Assembly: GCA_029856445.1 (NCBI GenBank)
Contig: JAHQWY010000007.1
Coordinates: 1-26,685 of the forward strand
Direction of reading: 5' to 3'
Length of the DNA: 26,685 nt
Source: Promethearchaeia archaeon
Lineage (GTDB): Archaea; Asgardarchaeota; Lokiarchaeia; Sigyniarchaeales; SOKP01
Below the pieces are notes generated by a model. That model ran no database searches and was not told where the DNA came from. It worked only from the letters and a program-made list of their open reading frames with translations. Of the stretch, positions 1 through 8,121 are shown piece after piece (position 1 is the first letter of the stretch; the number at the start of each line of letters is the position of its first letter). A program made the position numbers and the translations under genes.

Positions 1-1035
1 TTTTAAGTTATATTGCCAAGTGTCAGGTCTTTCTATAGTTGGGTCGACTTCCTGAAAAGTAAAAGGGCGAGTATCCTCATCTTTTGTCATTATTTCATCA
101 ACTTTTTCAATATATACATCTAAAATTCTCTGATCTGTCGCTTCCAAATTTATCGCTGCTATTGGCCCTTTAATTCTTATTCTGGGAGATCCTGCAGGTC
201 TTCGAGCAGCCATCATCATGCTTATTTCATACGGCAATACGCTTAAACCAAGTAATCCATCTCCTATCTCCTTTCTTAACTTGTGAGCTTTCGCAAACAC
301 CATATTGTAATTATTTTTACTGAATGCGTATAAACGGGATGCTTTATATGGAGGATCAGCAAAAAGTCGCATAAAGGCTTTTGTCTTAATTCCTAAAGTC
401 CCAACATCCCCCATGAATAATCCTGTGAAGTCAGGGGCAACTCCATATCGACAGAAAGGTGTAGCATATTGGTTAGAGGCTGCCCCAGTATTTATAATTC
501 TGCCCTCTGGTCCTGGTAAAACAACTTCGACACCTAAACACACGTCTGGAACCAACCCGTATTTTGTAGAACCCCCTCCAGCAGTACTATTTGATAATCC
601 ACCACCAATCGTTGCAGAGAAACCACTTCCCGGTCCGGTAACCCCAGATGTTAAACCTCTTGGATGTAATTCTGATAATAATGCTCCCCACGTAACTCCA
701 CACTCAACTACATAATAATAATCATCTTCATTAATTTCCAAGATTTTATTCATTCGGGTAAGATCAATAAGAATTCCCCCTTCAGTTGTCGAACCACCAA
801 CAAGGTCTGCACCTCCACCTCTAGGAACCATGTGGATTTTATATTTATTCGCAATTTTAACGATTTCGGAGACTTCTTCGGGAGTTCCTGGTCGAACGAT
901 CATATCTGCCCATCTATCGGGAAACGCAGGATCTACATTTCTTGAATAGGCAGCCTTCATGAAATCTGCATCGCTTATAAAATCATCTCCTACTACATGT
1001 TCAATTTCTTTATAAACATTTCTAACTTTTGACAT
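1..1035 (-). CDS. FAD-binding (VAO/PCMH-fold) oxidoreductase, C-terminus cut by window edge
   Basis: The frame is open from the ATG at 1035 to the window edge and gives the first 345 residues of a protein expected to be about 510 long. It begins MSKVRNVYKEIE and is nearly collinear with the full-length protein at 6519-8054. Visible features are the FAD pyrophosphate-binding segment PRGGGADLVGG near residue 72 and ATIGGGLSN near residue 145, both typical of the FAD_binding_4 fold. The visible end (FQEVDPTIERPDTW) aligns with the middle of the cap/C-terminal domain of the paralogue. The family oxidises alcohols, 2-hydroxyacids or phenolic substrates using bound FAD; the substrate here is unknown. 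No iron-sulfur partner gene is seen beside it in the window. No strong Shine-Dalgarno site precedes the start; the ATG is chosen because it matches the paralogue start exactly. Confidence 0.9.
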   Translation of the reverse strand, partial: MSKVRNVYKEIEHVVGDDFISDADFMKAAYSRNVDPAFPDRWADMIVRPGTPEEVSEIVKIANKYKIHMVPRGGGADLVGGSTTEGGILIDLTRMNKILEINEDDYYYVVECGVTWGALLSELHPRGLTSGVTGPGSGFSATIGGGLSNSTAGGGSTKYGLVPDVCLGVEVVLPGPEGRIINTGAASNQYATPFCRYGVAPDFTGLFMGDVGTLGIKTKAFMRLFADPPYKASRLYAFSKNNYNMVFAKAHKLRKEIGDGLLGLSVLPYEISMMMAARRPAGSPRIRIKGPIAAINLEATDQRILDVYIEKVDEIMTKDEDTRPFTFQEVDPTIERPDTWQYNLK

Positions 1036-1174
1036 TTTTTTTCTCTACTTATCAAAATTAATTAAGAAGAATTACAATTGAGAAATTAATAAAATTTATC
1101 TTTTCAAATGAGTCCTTTCTTTATATTTAATTCAATAAGATTACAAATACAAGAAATACATATGTTCACACTGT

Positions 1175-2575
1175 TCAGAAACTATTCAACCAGGTATTAA
1201 TACTATTAGCAAAGACTATTAATAATACTAATACAATCAGAAAAATAATACAGTATATATGACCACTCCGAATATTTACACCTTCATAAATTTTATTTGC
1301 TCGAGATTGAAATTCTTTTGCCTTTGCTTTGTAGAAATATTTTAATCCCTTATGAGTAAGGGTTAATTCTCCATCTAACTCTTCAATATATTTATCTTTA
1401 ATTAGTTTATTAAGATGACTTTCAGCAATATTTTTCCCTAAATTACTATAAAAGAAATCAGCAAAGCCTTGATAATAATTACGACCAAGGATAAGTCCTT
1501 CTTCAAAATTTTCAAGCAAATTACTACGAGTGAGACGCTCACGCCTTATACTGGCAAAAATATATGTGGTGAGATGATTATAATAAATATTATCTCCAGC
1601 AACTCTAAACTCAGAAATATCAAATTCCTTATTTTTCACTATTAGTTTATATAATATTTCAATTCCTTCTTTATAGATAATAATTGCGATAATAATTCCA
1701 ACAATAGCATCAACAAAATAATACTTAAATATTGCAAATGTTAGTCCAATAATTACTCCAAATGATATCTTTATGTTTAATTCTGAATCTTTTGAATCAC
1801 TCAGGAGAGAGAGATTTCCTGAATTTCTACCTACAATCCCCTTGAGAAACATTAATCCTCCATTTATTCCCATTGAAAAAAAGCCAACCAGATATGATTG
1901 GACTGTTGGAGTGATTGGTGTAGGATTAAATAATGCATCTACACCTGACCATATCATAGTAGCCCCAGTAAACATCATCAAAAAGATTATTATTACACTT
2001 GCAAGCATATCCTTTTTTAATCTTATACTCAGAATTCCAATAATCCCGATTTTGATGATGTCAGTAAGATTTTCAAAACCTTCTGTTATCATACCTTGGG
2101 AAGCTAATTGAATTCCTAATACTATTTTTAAGGATGATAAAATTATTAAAAATAATGCAGTACCGAGCATAACTGTTTTTTCAGAAAAAAAGATTCTCAT
2201 CCAATATGAAGTGTGAGCATTAGTATGATAACATGACTCTGTGAGTGTTTTTCCTTTTCCAGTGAGAGTAATAGTCTCATCTTCTTCAATCTTTATTAGT
2301 TCATTTCTTTTAGCAAACTGAAGGTATTCTTCCACATCAGCTTCCTCAACTACTAAATGTTTAGTAGAAGAGATGAAGAATACTCGCATTTTTTTTTTAA
2401 TTGTAGTAATATCATTAAAACCATCATAAATTAAACCTAGAAAACCATAAAAATAATCAACATGAGGCTCATGACTTCGCCCAAAATATTGATCCAAAAC
2501 GGATTTTCCAGTGCGAGCAGGTCCGCGTCGAAGATCCTTCATTGAATATTTCGATCCTAAATCCGAAAGGGGCAT
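1175..2575 (-). CDS. Divergent cation diffusion facilitator-like membrane protein with flanking winged-helix-like regions
   Basis: This 466-residue protein has three parts. Residues ~35-115 are soluble and look like a winged helix ending in a TLTGKGKTL wing. Residues ~128-315 hold about six membrane helices. Residues ~330-425 are a second winged-helix-like segment with ELTLTHKGLKYF, followed by a last hydrophobic helix at ~440-462. The membrane part resembles CDF transporters: a TM2 segment EGFENLTD, a TM5 segment SDSKDSELN followed by FGVIIGL, and a TM6 segment VDAIVGIIIAIIIYKEG. In the CDF family the metal site is usually D/H-x3-D in TM2 and TM5; here the equivalent positions appear to be E168/D172 and D263/N267, so transport of the usual zinc or iron is doubtful. 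The upstream methyltransferase ends 20 bases before this start, suggesting one operon. An internal ATG at residue 12 is an alternative start. CDF assignment is by pattern; the role is unknown. Confidence 0.7.
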   Translation of the reverse strand: MPLSDLGSKYSMKDLRRGPARTGKSVLDQYFGRSHEPHVDYFYGFLGLIYDGFNDITTIKKKMRVFFISSTKHLVVEEADVEEYLQFAKRNELIKIEEDETITLTGKGKTLTESCYHTNAHTSYWMRIFFSEKTVMLGTALFLIILSSLKIVLGIQLASQGMITEGFENLTDIIKIGIIGILSIRLKKDMLASVIIIFLMMFTGATMIWSGVDALFNPTPITPTVQSYLVGFFSMGINGGLMFLKGIVGRNSGNLSLLSDSKDSELNIKISFGVIIGLTFAIFKYYFVDAIVGIIIAIIIYKEGIEILYKLIVKNKEFDISEFRVAGDNIYYNHLTTYIFASIRRERLTRSNLLENFEEGLILGRNYYQGFADFFYSNLGKNIAESHLNKLIKDKYIEELDGELTLTHKGLKYFYKAKAKEFQSRANKIYEGVNIRSGHIYCIIFLIVLVLLIVFANSINTWLNSF

Positions 2576-2595
2576 TCGTTTCTAAATATTTATCA

Positions 2596-3141
2596 TTATG
2601 ATTTCTTTTTAAAGTTGCATATTTTTCCATTTACTTCTTCCAATTCAAACAATCCATTATCAGAAATTAATGCAATAAGCTCCTCTTCTTTCATGTGATG
2701 ATCATCGACAGATAAGCGTGAGTTTTTTTTTAGTAAGCGATGAAATTCGTTTAATATACAATGCTTTTCTTCAATATCGTGTAAAACATCAAAACAAATA
2801 ATAACATCAATGCTTTCAGCATCTAAACCTGTTTTACAATCTGTTAAAACAGTTTCAATGTTATTCAAAGTTCTTTTGGTCGCTTTTTCTTTAACTTTAT
2901 TAATAGCAAGGGGATTAATATCTACAGCAATCACCTTTCCGGAAGAGCCTACCACATCTACAGCAGCTAAAGTATAACTTCCTGGACCACATCCGTAATC
3001 AAGGACAAAATCATCAACTTGAATTTTTGCCTTTTCAATTTTGTTTGAAGGGGGATGAAATTTATCACGAATTCTAAAGAAGAATGACATGAACCTAAAA
3101 TCTATTTTTGATTGTTTTTGGGATTCTCTTTTTTTTATCAT
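2596..3141 (-). CDS. Class I SAM-dependent methyltransferase
   Basis: The protein has about 181 residues and a Rossmann-type methyltransferase core. Motif I is VLDYGCGPGSY near residues 46-56, followed by the acidic strand-2 end VIAVDINP, a motif-II-like IDVIICFDVLHDI and the post-motif helix LNEFHRLLKKNSRLS. It resembles short UbiE/ArsM-type methyltransferases, and the substrate cannot be read from sequence. I chose the ATG at 3141 because a GAGGG Shine-Dalgarno site (3152-3156) lies 10 bases upstream; the longer frame starting with TTG at 3150 would leave one base between the site and the start. It is the first gene of a likely two-gene operon with the CDF-like membrane protein 20 bases downstream. 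The ~255-base AT-rich gap upstream carries a candidate TATA region near 3199-3215. Confidence 0.85.
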   Translation of the reverse strand: MIKKRESQKQSKIDFRFMSFFFRIRDKFHPPSNKIEKAKIQVDDFVLDYGCGPGSYTLAAVDVVGSSGKVIAVDINPLAINKVKEKATKRTLNNIETVLTDCKTGLDAESIDVIICFDVLHDIEEKHCILNEFHRLLKKNSRLSVDDHHMKEEELIALISDNGLFELEEVNGKICNFKKKS

Positions 3142-3396
3142 TTTTAACAAACCCTCTGTAAGTTATAATTTTTTTAAGATAAAATGATTATTCAAATATT
3201 TAAAATATTAAATCATATTTAAATTTAGGTATTCCTAAAATCTTAATAAAATTCTCTTAATAGAAGTTCTTATTTAAGGAAAAATAAAAGAAGATTAACC
3301 AATTTTTAAAAATTTAAAATATATTATTAAAAATCTTTGAATTGGATTTAAAAAAAGCATATAACTTAATTTAGAATTAAAATCTAAACTCATTAA

Positions 3397-4041
3397 TTAT
3401 TTGGGATTTCCATAACGGTCGGGATATTCTTTAGCCCAAGTCTCCATTATTTCTTGATGAGGAGCATCATTGTAAACTCCACGATCCTTAATGTATTCTA
3501 CAAATGGTTCACCATCTTCATTTGTACTCGCAAAAAGTCCATCTTTTACTCCATCAAAATCAACCCACGGAAAATTTTTCCTTATGCACAGCTCTTTATC
3601 GAACGCACAATTTGCTTCCACCCACTTCCCATTTAGGAAAAGCTCAACAAAGCCGTGAAATATGAAAAGATTGCTCCCCATATTTTTTTTGAGTCTCTCA
3701 CTTGTCATGTGATTCACAATATCGACAAAGTGAAGTCTTGAAGGAATTCCGACAGCTCTGGCTAACGACGCTAATAAAATCGCCTTAGGTATGCAAAATC
3801 CATATCCTTTTTTCAGTGTTAAACTCGGTTTCCACTCTTCTTTATTATAAGATAAACGAGAATCTTTTACTGAATATCGTATACCATCACGTACAAAATA
3901 AAAAAGTTTAATGGCTTTTCCTATATCATCTTCAATGCCATCTGTTAGCTCTTTAGCTTTTTGCATGACTGATGGATGTTTCCAATCCAAAAAAAAAGTA
4001 GACTTTAGAGTTTCCTTAAATTGATCGTTTTGATGTGTCAT
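3397..4041 (-). CDS. Transglutaminase-like cysteine protease-fold protein
   Basis: This 214-residue protein belongs to the Transglut_core superfamily. The papain-like triad is visible as Cys83 in YGFCIPKA, His129 in FHGFVEL and Asp148 in NCAFDKE, in the expected order and spacing. The segment ARAVGIPSRLHFVDI just after the active-site Cys is typical of the short prokaryotic members that are almost all catalytic domain. Members cleave or crosslink peptide amide bonds, but many are uncharacterised and the substrate is not predictable. There is no signal peptide or membrane helix, so a cytoplasmic location is likely. It starts 21 bases after the end of the TPR gene on the same strand, so the two are probably co-transcribed and the TPR protein could recruit substrates to it (inference). 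Confidence 0.85.
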   Translation of the reverse strand: MTHQNDQFKETLKSTFFLDWKHPSVMQKAKELTDGIEDDIGKAIKLFYFVRDGIRYSVKDSRLSYNKEEWKPSLTLKKGYGFCIPKAILLASLARAVGIPSRLHFVDIVNHMTSERLKKNMGSNLFIFHGFVELFLNGKWVEANCAFDKELCIRKNFPWVDFDGVKDGLFASTNEDGEPFVEYIKDRGVYNDAPHQEIMETWAKEYPDRYGNPK

Positions 4042-4062
4042 TACGTTCGAAAAACATAGAAT

Positions 4063-6153
4063 TTATTTAATGTTTTCCAATACTGGATTTTTACCCGAAA
4101 ATATTTCTGATATAAGTGATTTAAGCGATGGACTATCTTTTAAGTCAAGAACTTGGCTTGTCTGATAAAAATTTTCAAGGGTATGCCAAATAGAAGTAGT
4201 TTTTTGAATCTTCTCGATAAATTGTGTTAATCTTTGCGTAGCTGGATAAGTTTGCCCTTTAAATAAATAGCAAATCGAAAATGGACCCACTGATTGTATT
4301 AATATTAAATCATCACCAAATTTCGCACGATCGAGTCCTTTCGCAAAAAATTCACTGCTGAAAGCTTTAAAAGCTGATAAAAAACTCCCAAAAAGAGTCT
4401 CATCACGTTTCCATTCCTCGGTAAATGGAAGTGAGAAAATCAGTGTTCCTCCCTCTGCTAAGATCAAGAGTAGTGTTGGTTGTTCATCCACAATTTCAGG
4501 AGGATCTATTGCGCCTTTTCCCTGTAAACGATTAAGTACACCGTCAATAGAAGCTAATTTAATGCGTTCTGGCATTGACGCGTTTTGCTCTTTAAGGCTA
4601 TTCCATATGCTCAACTGTTCCAATAATCGATCATGTTCACTCGAAATTTTTATAGCCAATAAATTAAGACTATGCAATTCAGCAATACGTTGAGCTTGTA
4701 TAAGAAAAATCTTCGCTTCCTCAATATTCATTTGAATTAATGCTAGTTTTGCTTGTAATAGTTTTGTTTCAGCTAAAACATGATAAGAGTGTTCTGCTTC
4801 TGAAATCTCAAGCAATTGAATAATTAATGGAGTAATCTCTTCTAAAATTTCTGGATCTTCAAAAGTAATTAATTCATCTAAGAGATATTCACAAAATGAG
4901 ATTATAATCATTATATGAACCTGTGGGTCCACATATCTCCTGTTAGCTTCTTCTACTGCCTGCTTTAATAGCGATTCGGCTTCTGCTAGATTTCTCGTAC
5001 GACCCTGCTTTTTTAAAACCATTGCCTTAGCTAACATATACCCGAGATTGAAAAATCTGCTTTTCATTCCTTCAGCAAGATCTTTTAAATGTGTTAAATA
5101 TTGTCGCGCTTCTTCAAGAGAATTTTGGTCTACATATATAAGAATAAGCAATAGTAGGGAATAAAATGATGTGTATGAATATCCTACCTTTTCTGAAAAA
5201 ATCATACTCTGCTTGAAATGATCTATTGCTTGATCGAAATTGCCCTTCACCCTATAAACAGATCCGATATTCATCATGCCACGCGCAAAAGGAGTAATAT
5301 AATCCAATTCTTCTGCAAGAGAGGCTTCTTGTTTGTAAAATTTTAGTGCCCTTTCTATATCTCCTTTTTCTCTGTAAATATTTCCGAGAGTATCAAAAGT
5401 ATCAACTTTGATATAATCCCCTACATCTTTTACTAATAAACTCTGTTTACAAGAATTCAATGCTTGATCGAGATATCCCTTATACCAATTTACCCTGCCG
5501 ATACGAGATAAATTGGCTGCAATCCAAGGTTTAAGGCTTAATTCCCTTGAAATTTCTAAGCTCTTCATGAAATAATCTAAAGAAATATTTCTATCTCCCT
5601 TCACGACGCCATAAACCCAACCAAGAAAATAATTGGATTGAATGGAATAAATTTTAACATCGCTCTTTTCTGCTAGTTCGGAATACTGCATAGCTATATC
5701 TAATAATTTGTCGTATTCACCTTTAAAATAAAATACCCAGAATTTTAAGAACAATGTAGAAAATTTGATCCCTTGTTGGAAATAGATTGGTAATGATTCT
5801 TGGGTAAGTGGAGCAATAATTTTCTCTATCTCTGAAATCAAACGAAGACATTTATCAAGTTTACCTCTGAATACCACATATGCTTTCAAGATTAGGGCTT
5901 CAGAAATGCAAGGAATATTTCCTAATTGCTGGGCAATTTGATAGGCCGCGTCTCCTAATTCAATTGGTTTATTAAATTGCCATTTCATTACATACAACCT
6001 TCCCTTTAAAAGAAGTATTGATAATTGCTCTTCGGCTGTTATTTCACCTCTTTTTTCAAAATCTGTTAGGATTTCATGTGTTTCATTTATTTTTCCTTCA
6101 AGAAGGAGTTTTCTTGCTCGAGTTAATTCTTTTGATACTGAAACAGAAAACAT
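4063..6153 (-). CDS. TPR-repeat protein with conserved C-terminal domain (paralogue 1 of 4)
   Basis: This protein of about 696 residues is mostly helical. Tetratricopeptide repeats run from roughly residue 15 to 420; examples include LGNIYREKGDIERALKFYKQ and IGSVYRVKGNFDQAIDHF. A helical spacer contains SSEHDRLLEQ. The last ~130 residues form a separate alpha/beta-looking domain: LLLILAEGGTLIFSLPF, then FGSFLSAFKAFSSEFFAKGL, then ICYLFKGQTYPA and a final helix with YQTSQVLDLKD. The same tail recurs in the proteins at 8122, 10025 and 12263. I chose the ATG at 6153 because GGTGG sits five bases upstream; an ATG at 6165 would add four residues but has no ribosome site. The role is probably protein-protein scaffolding. 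The transglutaminase-like gene follows after 21 bases. Confidence 0.85.
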   Translation of the reverse strand: MFSVSVSKELTRARKLLLEGKINETHEILTDFEKRGEITAEEQLSILLLKGRLYVMKWQFNKPIELGDAAYQIAQQLGNIPCISEALILKAYVVFRGKLDKCLRLISEIEKIIAPLTQESLPIYFQQGIKFSTLFLKFWVFYFKGEYDKLLDIAMQYSELAEKSDVKIYSIQSNYFLGWVYGVVKGDRNISLDYFMKSLEISRELSLKPWIAANLSRIGRVNWYKGYLDQALNSCKQSLLVKDVGDYIKVDTFDTLGNIYREKGDIERALKFYKQEASLAEELDYITPFARGMMNIGSVYRVKGNFDQAIDHFKQSMIFSEKVGYSYTSFYSLLLLILIYVDQNSLEEARQYLTHLKDLAEGMKSRFFNLGYMLAKAMVLKKQGRTRNLAEAESLLKQAVEEANRRYVDPQVHIMIIISFCEYLLDELITFEDPEILEEITPLIIQLLEISEAEHSYHVLAETKLLQAKLALIQMNIEEAKIFLIQAQRIAELHSLNLLAIKISSEHDRLLEQLSIWNSLKEQNASMPERIKLASIDGVLNRLQGKGAIDPPEIVDEQPTLLLILAEGGTLIFSLPFTEEWKRDETLFGSFLSAFKAFSSEFFAKGLDRAKFGDDLILIQSVGPFSICYLFKGQTYPATQRLTQFIEKIQKTTSIWHTLENFYQTSQVLDLKDSPSLKSLISEIFSGKNPVLENIK

Positions 6154-6165
6154 TGATTCCACCAT

Positions 6166-6518
6166 TCATTGATTTATTAAACATAAGTAAAAAAAAGTTT
6201 TAAACTTTAATGTCAAATATCTCTAGGTTAATGATCACGTTAGAGTTTCTTCTTCTTTCCCTTTATTTAATAATTTCCATGCTCTTTCTATTTCTTCTTT
6301 TGTTATTTCAAGCATAAATTCTTAATTGAAAATGTATGGATTAAAGAAAAGGAAGAAAATTTTCCTTAAAAGCATTTGGTACTGCTTGATGTTTATGGGT
6401 AATTTTATCTTCACAAAAAGTTTATTTTTCCATAACTCCGATTGGGAGTAAGTAACTTTTATTAGGTTATTAGGTCTATCTTTTAATTATTATATTTTTC
6501 TAAATAATGGTGAAATAA
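6166..6518. other. Intergenic region between divergent TPR and FAD oxidoreductase genes
   Basis: These ~350 AT-rich bases separate two divergently transcribed genes and should hold both promoters. The plus-strand gene is preceded by a T/A-rich stretch around 6481-6499 (TATATTTTT) that could include its TATA element, and by the ribosome site GGTGA five bases before its ATG. A 26-codon minus-strand frame at 6235-6315 is listed separately. No RNA gene or repeat is visible. Confidence 0.4.
6235..6315 (-). pseudogene. Mini-ORF resembling the N-terminus of the TPR proteins (possible remnant)
   Basis: A 26-codon frame reads MLEITKEEIERAWKLLNKG, then a short Glu-rich end and TGA. It resembles the opening of the neighbouring TPR proteins, where ELTRARKLLLEGK and ELKRAEELILESK occupy the same place. 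It lies upstream of, and in the same frame as, the TPR gene starting at 6153, but TGA, TAG and TGA codons separate them. It may be the leftover start of a lost TPR gene copy or a short leader peptide. There is no clear ribosome site. Similarity over such a short, lysine- and glutamate-rich stretch could be chance. Confidence 0.3.
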
Positions 6519-8054
6519 ATGTCTAAGGTTAAAAATGCGTATAAAGAAATAGAAGATATACTTGGATCAGACTTTATATCCGATAAAGACTTTATGAAAG
6601 CGGCATATTCGAGAAATGTTGATCCTGCATTCCCAGATAGATGGGCTGATATGATCGTAAGGCCTGAAACCACAGAAGAAGTTTCTGAAATCGTGAAAAT
6701 CGCGAATAAGTATAAAATTAGGATGGTTCCGCGAGGTGGTGGCGCTGATCTTGTTGGTGGCTCGGTAACTGAGAGTGGAATTCTTATAGATCTTACACGG
6801 ATGAATCAAATCCATGAAATAAATGTGGATGATTATTACTGTATTGTTGGATGTGGAATTACATGGGGTAATATGCTATCAGAATTACAAAAAAAAGGCA
6901 TGACAACAGGAATTCTTGGCCCGGGAAGTGGTTATTCCGCGACAATCGGAGGTGGACTTTCAAATGCAACTGTAGGATTTAGTTCAACTAAATATGGTTT
7001 AGTGCCAGATATTTGCCTAGGAGTCGAAGTAGTGCTACCTAATCCTGAAGGTACAATTATAAGAACAGGAGCTGCAGCAAGTAAGTATGCTACGCCATTC
7101 TGTCGTTATGGTGTTGCACCAGACTTTACAGGATTGTTCATGGGAGATGTAGGCACAATGGGCATAAAATGTAAGGCATTCCTGCGATTATTCCCTGATC
7201 CTCCCTTTAAAGCACGAAGATATTATATGCTCTTAAAGGATGATTATGATCACGTGTTTAAGATAGGTCATAAATTACGTAAGGAAGTTGGAGATGGATT
7301 AAATGATCTAATGGTATGGCCATCTATATTATTTCAATTATTATATGCTCAAGTTGAAAATAAACCAGAAAAAAGACCAAAAATAACGGGGCCAGTAGTA
7401 TCAGTTACCTTAGAAGCAACTGATAAAAGAATCTTAGATGTATATCTCGAGAAAACTCATGAAATTATGATGAAAGATGATATATCTAGAACTTTTGAAT
7501 GGCAGGAAATTGATTTAAACATGGCCTTGTCAAAAGATTGGAAATTTACACTGAAAGAGGAGTTTAATTTCTTTCAAAAGTATATCTCCACTGCCCCACC
7601 TAAAAGTTCATGTACAACTTGCCATAAGGTGGCGATTTCCAGGCTAAATGAAAGTGTTCAAAAAGGAGTACAATTCAATATAAACAATGCAAAAGAATTT
7701 CCACCAAAAAATCCACCTTACCCTGTTTTCGCCTCATTCCTTATGTTTCTACCTAATGGAAACTGTGTGATTGTAGGAGGACTCGGTGGTGATAATACAG
7801 ATGAGAACCGTGAAGCGACAATGAATATCTGGCACAAAAAAATACGTCATCAAGTCAGGTATGGAGGGGCACATTACTGGCTCGGAGAATCAATTAGTCA
7901 GTCTATCGTCGAAGCGGGAGCCTACACCCCAGAATTCATGCAATTCTTTAAAGATATGAAAAAAACAGTTGATCCAAATTATCTCTTGAGCCCAAATAAG
8001 TTCCACTTATATTCTTACGACCACGATTATACAGAACATCTCATAGAAGATTAA
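6519..8054 (+). CDS. FAD-binding (VAO/PCMH-fold) oxidoreductase, full length
   Basis: This 511-residue flavoprotein has an N-terminal FAD_binding_4 domain with VPRGGGADLVGGSV near residue 70 and GPGSGYSATIGGGLSN near 135-150. Its C-terminal oxidase domain ends with VDPNYLLSPNKFHLY, the usual DPN-x2-L-x-P-x-K terminus of GlcD/VAO-type enzymes. The family dehydrogenates 2-hydroxyacids, alcohols or phenols, and the substrate is unknown. Near the C-terminus GAHYWLGESISQS stands where GlcD enzymes have EHGxG, closer to the VAO branch. A CTTCH motif (Cys365, Cys368) falls in the C-terminal domain; the paralogue at 20297 also has CxxC at the equivalent place. The start is supported by GGTGA five bases upstream. 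It is a close paralogue of the truncated gene at 1-1035, and a hairpin with a T-run follows the stop. Confidence 0.92.
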   Translation: MSKVKNAYKEIEDILGSDFISDKDFMKAAYSRNVDPAFPDRWADMIVRPETTEEVSEIVKIANKYKIRMVPRGGGADLVGGSVTESGILIDLTRMNQIHEINVDDYYCIVGCGITWGNMLSELQKKGMTTGILGPGSGYSATIGGGLSNATVGFSSTKYGLVPDICLGVEVVLPNPEGTIIRTGAAASKYATPFCRYGVAPDFTGLFMGDVGTMGIKCKAFLRLFPDPPFKARRYYMLLKDDYDHVFKIGHKLRKEVGDGLNDLMVWPSILFQLLYAQVENKPEKRPKITGPVVSVTLEATDKRILDVYLEKTHEIMMKDDISRTFEWQEIDLNMALSKDWKFTLKEEFNFFQKYISTAPPKSSCTTCHKVAISRLNESVQKGVQFNINNAKEFPPKNPPYPVFASFLMFLPNGNCVIVGGLGGDNTDENREATMNIWHKKIRHQVRYGGAHYWLGESISQSIVEAGAYTPEFMQFFKDMKKTVDPNYLLSPNKFHLYSYDHDYTEHLIED

Positions 8055-8058
8055 TTTC

Positions 8059-8085
8059 AAGTATAAATTTGTTCTATACTTTTTT
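8059..8085 (+). terminator. Hairpin plus T-run after the FAD oxidoreductase gene
   Basis: AAGTATA at 8059-8065 pairs with TATACTT at 8075-8081 around a nine-base loop, and Ts continue to 8085. It lies four bases after the stop codon of the 6519-8054 gene. The stem is short and AT-rich, so the T-run may be the active part, as in archaeal T-tract termination. Confidence 0.45.
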
Positions 8086-8086
8086 C

Positions 8087-8098
8087 TATTTTTATAAA
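8087..8098 (+). promoter_or_regulatory. Candidate TATA element of the TPR gene at 8122
   Basis: The sequence TATTTTTATAAA ends 23 bases before the ATG at 8122. A TATA element at this distance predicts a transcript starting at or next to the start codon, so a leaderless mRNA; the absence of any Shine-Dalgarno site before that ATG agrees. This is an inference from spacing only. Confidence 0.35.
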
Positions 8099-8121
8099 AC
8101 TCAAGAAATCCAATAACAAAC

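Noticed and set aside
413..715. 100-codon plus-strand frame rich in proline and threonine
   Set aside because: It lies antisense inside the truncated FAD oxidoreductase gene, whose reading frame is clearly conserved; the Pro/Thr-rich composition is a shadow of the Gly-rich FAD-binding region.
3148..3150. TTG as the methyltransferase start
   Set aside because: The GAGGG ribosome site would be one base away; the ATG nine bases later has workable spacing.
6332..6451. 39-codon plus-strand frame with basic then hydrophobic residues
   Set aside because: There is no ribosome site or promoter relation and no recognisable similarity; in AT-rich DNA such signal-like frames arise by chance.
7611..7625. 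CTTCH read as a c-type heme attachment motif
   Set aside because: The protein has no signal peptide and is a cytoplasmic flavoenzyme; the paralogue at 20297 keeps the two cysteines without the His, so heme attachment is unlikely.
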